Source: Chiridota heheva
Lineage: Eukaryota; Echinodermata; Holothuroidea; Apodida; Chiridotidae
DNA length: 64,000 nt
NCBI GenBank assembly: GCA_020152595.1
Contig: JAIGNY010004302.1
Location: 60,001-124,000 of the forward strand
Direction: 5' to 3'
Below the pieces are notes generated by a model that had not been told where the DNA came from, did no database searches, and worked only from the letters and a program-made list of their open reading frames with translations. The position numbers and the translations under genes are program-made. Below, in pieces: positions 62,601 to 64,000 of the stretch. The stretch's first letter is position 1. The number at the start of each line of letters is the position of its first letter.

Positions 62601-63894
62601 ATACAATGGAAGATCAGGAGCCATAAGGCCAACTCAGAAGAAATTGACCTCCTGGCCACCACCTTCAACCCGGTCATTTCTCGCTCAATACCAACGTTCA
62701 GCCAACCAGCCTTAACAGCCCCAGCTCTCCTTTCCCTTCATCCTTCTTGGTGACTTTAATGCCCACAATCCCCTGTGTGGCTCCATCACCACCACCCGTA
62801 GAGGCAAGCTTGTGGAAATCCCTCATCAGCACAGCCTCTCCTTACTCAATACTAACTCCCAGACCTACCTTCATTCTGCAACAGGCTCCCTCACATGTAT
62901 TGACCTGTCTATCTGTTCCCCCAACCTCCTCTTTGATTTTAGCTGGAAGATCACTATATTGAATATTCCCTGCTCAGCCACTTTGCCATCTTCTCATACT
63001 CCCAAGCCTGTCCTTCTTTCTTTACTCAACCTTAAGTGGGATAACCCCACATCTTAACTCCTCCTTCATAAACTCCTTGTTTTACACCTTTGCACTCCTC
63101 TTTCGATCCCAGCTTCTTGGCTCATAGCTCTTTTCTTCCTACCCCTGGAATATTCTAACCTCTCAGGTACAAATTGACCCTCACTGTTGTGGTGCTGTTA
63201 AGCCCTAATCAAACAAACATTAGTATTAAAAAATATTAAAAGTTGTAAGAAGTATTTAAATTCAAGCAAACAAGTTCATAGCAAAGTAGTTTCTGCACCA
63301 ATATTTTTCTTATAAAATCCTCTATCTTAAGATGGACTTGCCGAACCAGTGAAATAATCCTTTGAGGGAAATAAATGACTTAGAAAGGTTGTTTAATTTA
63401 ATCTTACCCAGAGTTTGAATTAATTATAAAATATCTAACGGTTCTGAATAAAGGTTTCGAAAATCTTGCCACAACAAATTGTGACAGAAATGATATAATG
63501 TAGTTAATACATCTTTATATGCTTCCCACTATCATAATTTAATGTACTATTCATGGCACAATTATATGGAGGATATTTTTATAGCATATATTTACCACAT
63601 ATATACTGTTACTGACTCGAAAAATCTTTTTAAAAGAAATTGTAATGAAAAAAAATTGATTCTTCCGCCAATTCCCATTTTTTTCCATGGTTATGACCGC
63701 AGCAACCGTAGATTTTCCAGGTCTGATCTTACCTTACTATCTTTGTTATGTCATAAACAGGAGATAGACCCCAACACTGGAGAATCCTTGTGCCGTCTGT
63801 TTCCTCCAGATGAACATATAAACGTTATTGAAATTTTACGCGACGCTCGAAGACGGAGAAGGGAAGAAGCGTTCCGCAGGAGGGAGCCTTTAAG
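38638..63894 (+). CDS. YTHDC1: YTH domain-containing protein 1 (nuclear m6A reader), 5' eleven coding exons; 3' end outside the window
   Basis: Predicted nuclear protein that binds N6-methyladenosine in RNA and acts in splicing, export and chromatin-linked RNA control. Eleven exons join in phase: acidic N-terminus (exons 1-2), Lys/Ala-rich segment (3), Ser/acidic segment with [18 protein letters not shown] (4), [17 protein letters not shown] (5), a short linker (6), then the YTH domain (7-11). The domain shows IKSNN and [73 protein letters not shown] and LCRLFPPDE, matching vertebrate YTHDC1, including the two cage Trp (GVWS and WVLP) and the RDGQ Asp. An Arg-rich stretch ([16 protein letters not shown]) follows, then a donor. 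Exon 7 has an apparent 1-base deletion (57287-57290). Introns carry many repeats, all retroelements in sense orientation. Confidence 0.9.
39530..41850 (+). mobile_element. Non-LTR retrotransposon copy 1 (RT plus RNase H, I-superfamily-like), 5' truncated, frameshifted
   Basis: In intron 1 of YTHDC1. From 39541 it encodes the RT middle ([35 protein letters not shown]), the catalytic YVDD box near 39955, a spacer, then RNase H with [26 protein letters not shown] and [18 protein letters not shown], i.e. the D-E-D-D set. A C-terminal [20 protein letters not shown] zinc-knuckle-like motif ends near 41637. Several frameshifts break it. It ends in ggtgccgtaaagcc and a CAAACAAACAAAC tail. The 5' half (ORF1, endonuclease) is missing. 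Clade is inferred from the RNase H and tail. Confidence 0.8.
41765..41847 (+). repeat. Retrotransposon 3' end signature, copy 1
   Basis: cctctcaggcacaatttgac, then gtggtgccgt, then tcaaacaaacaaac. The same terminal module ends six other copies in this window. Confidence 0.75.
41921..42016 (+). CDS. YTHDC1: YTHDC1 exon 2 (acidic)
   Basis: Acceptor tttgcag|atgaag, donor acag|gtatgc. Encodes [20 protein letters not shown] and onwards. It resembles the vertebrate N-terminal LNVLDDILTEV region. Confidence 0.8.
42340..42681 (+). CDS. YTHDC1: YTHDC1 exon 3 (Lys/Ala-rich)
   Basis: Acceptor atttttag|gaagg, donor gcaaag|gtgatt. 114 codons, basic and low complexity ([20 protein letters not shown]), likely disordered and with nuclear-localisation potential. 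Confidence 0.8.
42935..43265 (+). mobile_element. 5'-truncated retrotransposon copy (family 2 3' end)
   Basis: In YTHDC1 intron 3. Matches 51070-51490 (cagatctcttctctcctc, catcatcaacttcctc, ggcacatttgactctgac, gtgccgttaaacat). Non-coding remnant with the shared 3' terminus. Confidence 0.8.
43759..43989 (+). CDS. YTHDC1: YTHDC1 exon 4 (Ser/acidic)
   Basis: Acceptor atctctag|aagatg, donor ctaaag|gtcagg. 77 codons; [20 protein letters not shown] aligns with the vertebrate DYDTRSEAS segment. The donor is duplicated 38 bases downstream. Confidence 0.85.
43968..44032. repeat. 27-bp direct repeat duplicating the YTHDC1 exon 4 donor
   Basis: 43968-43994 and 44006-44032 are identical (tctacagctcccaaaactaa then aggtcag), period 38. 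The second donor would add 38 bases and shift the frame. Confidence 0.85.
44698..44890. repeat. Short tandem repeat with GCAGGGCNGCCCTGC palindrome, four units
   Basis: ttatttgcagggcagccctg, then cgaattgtattacatgtacg, repeated with variation; the unit is about 42-68 bases. A related gcaggactgccctgtgaatg lies at 45237. In YTHDC1 intron 4. Confidence 0.7.
44900..46637. other. YTHDC1 intron 4, 3' part
   Basis: AT-rich non-coding; nothing recognised. Confidence 0.5.
46638..46748 (+). CDS. YTHDC1: YTHDC1 exon 5
   Basis: Acceptor ttcctcaaaag|atgaag, donor aaggaaa|gtgagt. 37 codons; [14 protein letters not shown] parallels the vertebrate SPIVFDR motif. Confidence 0.82.
47202..47259. repeat. 29-bp exact tandem duplication
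   Basis: tcaaagtatccaattccggt followed by caaattttg occurs twice with period 29. Confidence 0.8.
47502..47568 (+). other. tRNA-like sequence (SINE head or degenerate tRNA)
   Basis: ttggtctagtggcaaatctc resembles an A box and gcccgcgttcaatctcgc a T arm with a B box. Stems are imperfect, so not a functional tRNA. It sits about 150 bp before a retrotransposon. Confidence 0.45.
47715..51490 (+). mobile_element. Non-LTR retrotransposon copy 2 (endonuclease, RT, RNase H remnants), many frameshifts
   Basis: In YTHDC1 intron 5. The endonuclease starts near 47722 ([28 protein letters not shown], then the catalytic-type [13 protein letters not shown]). The RT shows [35 protein letters not shown] and [10 protein letters not shown] near 49540. 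RNase H traces include [14 protein letters not shown] shadow sequence of [13 protein letters not shown] near 50730. Each domain sits in a different frame, so it is inactive. The 3' end is gtgccgttaaacatcaacaa; internal 25-bp repeats lie at 51216-51330. Confidence 0.8.
51216..51330. repeat. 25-bp tandem repeat near the element 3' end, four units
   Basis: ctttctacacctaaccttac plus tcacc repeated; the corresponding site in the copy at 42935 has a single unit. Confidence 0.8.
51858..52047 (+). mobile_element. 5'-truncated retrotransposon copy (family 1 3' end)
   Basis: Matches 41650-41847: catgcacctcctctcttgat, cctctcaggcacaatttgac, gtggtgccattaag and a caaacaaacaaac tail. In YTHDC1 intron 5. 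Confidence 0.8.
52403..52670. repeat. Two tandem copies of an about 135-bp unit
   Basis: ggtgagagatatttgggctc, atgatgtcacaactaatctt and cagtcatttaacaaatgaga recur in both halves. In YTHDC1 intron 5, just before exon 6. Confidence 0.75.
52907..52951 (+). CDS. YTHDC1: YTHDC1 exon 6 (short linker)
   Basis: Acceptor tttacattcag|tcacag, donor cagaaag|gtgaga. 45 bases, 15 codons ([14 protein letters not shown]), phase 1 on both sides, so skipping it would keep the frame. Confidence 0.65.
53567..54425 (+). repeat. About 59-bp satellite with B-box-like GGTTTGAATCC, 14 units and one partial
   Basis: Unit: ctatcagtcatagtatcagc, ttgccaagcttaggtcctag, gtttgaatcccagcccgtg. Nine of 14 units have exact GGTTTGAATCC, resembling the tRNA T-loop/B box GGTTCGAATCC. 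Unit lengths vary (about 54-62). Units 3-4-5 reappear as 6-7-8, a higher-order repeat of about 175 bp. In YTHDC1 intron 6. Confidence 0.9.
54641..55213. mobile_element. 573-bp element with GGTTTGTACC inverted ends
   Basis: Left ggtttgtacccccaatcggg and the reverse complement of the right end, ggtttgtaccgtcaatcggg, match at 18 of 20. No clear target duplication, no coding frame. Contains aaaatggcggcttccatata, also present in the CAGTCCGG MITEs. Confidence 0.65.
56085..57035. repeat. Purine-rich minisatellite (GGGATGGCATGTGGGACAGGGT)
   Basis: From about 56340 the unit gggatggcatgtgggacagg plus gt recurs with variation; 56085-56300 holds a related gaatgttaggtgaatagagg subrepeat. Minus-strand frames up to 188 residues rich in Pro, His, Ser and Cys are translations of the repeat. 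In YTHDC1 intron 6. Confidence 0.85.
57243..57336 (+). CDS. YTHDC1: YTHDC1 exon 7 (start of YTH domain) with apparent 1-base deletion
   Basis: Acceptor cctttccag|aacaat, donor gcaaag|gtgggt. The first part reads [15 protein letters not shown] and the second, one frame over, [15 protein letters not shown]. Literal translation hits TAA at 57290-57292; one T is missing from the run 57287-57290. Exon length is 94 where 95 would keep phase with exon 8. Confidence 0.85.
58129..58237 (+). CDS. YTHDC1: YTHDC1 exon 8 (YTH domain)
   Basis: Acceptor tgttgcag|ggggtg, donor ttcaag|gttagc. [29 protein letters not shown]. The Trp is a m6A-cage residue in the family. Confidence 0.92.
58765..58882 (+). CDS. 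YTHDC1: YTHDC1 exon 9 (YTH domain)
   Basis: Acceptor caacattag|gctttg, donor aaccag|gttcgt. [32 protein letters not shown]. Confidence 0.92.
60114..60198 (+). CDS. YTHDC1: YTHDC1 exon 10 (YTH domain)
   Basis: Acceptor ttcttacag|acatga, donor ggacag|gtaata. [20 protein letters not shown] and VKIGRDGQ. Confidence 0.92.
60398..60511 (+). mobile_element. Short retrotransposon 3' end, copy 5
   Basis: gtttgaccttcactgtcatg, gtgccgttaaatctcaccaa and an acaaaaacc tail; most of the element is missing. Confidence 0.6.
60560..60750 (+). mobile_element. 5'-truncated retrotransposon copy (family 1 3' end), copy 6
   Basis: gatgcacctcctctctatcc, cctctcaggcacaatttgat, gtggtgccgttaagccc and a caaacaaacaaacaaac tail; matches 41650-41847. 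Confidence 0.8.
60966..61319 (+). other. Open frame in YTHDC1 intron 10, not assigned
   Basis: A 117-codon frame, Ser/Lys rich, without recognised motifs. Two partly similar stretches inside (agtaaaacagaatttagctt at 60949 and agtaaaacagaatctagctt at 61261) show it is repeat-derived. Confidence 0.4.
61860..63215 (+). mobile_element. Non-LTR retrotransposon copy 3, ORF1 plus endonuclease, internally deleted
   Basis: In YTHDC1 intron 10. ORF1-like sequence with an RRM-type stretch ([20 protein letters not shown]), then the ORF2 start region ([20 protein letters not shown]), then endonuclease in another frame ([33 protein letters not shown]). At about 62960 it jumps to RNase H sequence matching 40985-41095 of copy 1 (cagccactttgccatcttct, caaccttaagtgggataacc), then to the 3' end (cctctcaggtacaaattgac, gctgttaagccctaatcaaa). 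RT is entirely deleted. Confidence 0.75.
62484..62621 (+). repeat. 69-bp in-frame tandem duplication in the ORF1/ORF2 junction
   Basis: 62484-62552 and 62553-62621 are nearly identical (caccttatggtgtacaacag...), encoding [20 protein letters not shown] twice, 23 residues per unit. Confidence 0.85.
63761..63894 (+). CDS. YTHDC1: YTHDC1 exon 11 (end of YTH domain, start of Arg-rich tail)
   Basis: Acceptor cataaacag|gagata, donor ctttaag|gttagg. [20 protein letters not shown], then [16 protein letters not shown]. Vertebrate homologues continue for over 200 residues, so the frame running on to a stop at 63970 is probably intron read-through. Confidence 0.88.
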
Positions 63895-64000
63895 GTTAGG
63901 ATCAAGGCCCATTCACCTTGGACTGTTTCATTCTTGTACCAGTTTCTTGTATGTTTTGGACTGGACTTAAACCCTTTTTTTTTTTGTGTGAAAATTTGAT

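Noticed and set aside
63895..63970. YTHDC1 ending at the in-frame stop at 63968
   Set aside because: A good donor (aag|gttagg) precedes it, and homologues continue with a long Arg-rich tail; the extra residues (LGSRPIHLGLFHSC) do not look like that tail.

Overview
This is animal (metazoan) genomic DNA: AT-rich, with short exons bounded by GT/AG introns, many small inverted-repeat transposons, non-LTR retrotransposon copies, tRNA-derived SINEs and several satellites. Gene content, intron style and repeat mix suggest a marine invertebrate, with an echinoderm or similar invertebrate deuterostome as my best guess; the species cannot be fixed from the sequence. All recognisable cellular genes are on the + strand.

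Region 1 (about 1-34 kb) is a tandem cluster of secreted phospholipase A2 (sPLA2) genes. The window opens on the last coding exon of one sPLA2-like gene (322-476). A complete four-exon gene follows (4354-15899), then a second complete four-exon gene (25985-33412). Both complete genes have a signal-peptide exon, a calcium-loop exon, a CCxxHDxCY exon and a CECD exon, with identical intron phases 1, 2, 1. Introns and spacers are filled with satellites (5.2-8.3 kb), duplicated repeat blocks (10.8-12.7 kb), MITEs with TA, 5-bp or 8-bp target duplications, two SINE copies and periodic AATTTTCGG-rich tracts.

Region 2 (about 34-38.6 kb) is gene-free and repeat-rich, ending just before the next gene.

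Region 3 (38638 to beyond the right edge) is the 5' and central part of a YTHDC1 orthologue, the nuclear m6A reader. Eleven coding exons can be joined in consistent phase, from the ATG to the end of the YTH domain and the start of the Arg-rich tail; remaining 3' exons lie outside. The first YTH exon carries an apparent one-base deletion in a T run. The introns hold seven sense-oriented copies of RNase H-bearing non-LTR elements (I-superfamily-like), a 14-unit satellite carrying a pol III B-box-like motif, a G-rich minisatellite and a 573-bp inverted-repeat element.

Functionally the two loci are unrelated: secreted calcium-dependent lipid hydrolysis on the left, nuclear RNA-methylation reading on the right. 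I found no operon-like or defence-system organisation. The most notable features are the duplicated splice donors (one in each locus), the YTH frameshift and the B-box satellite.
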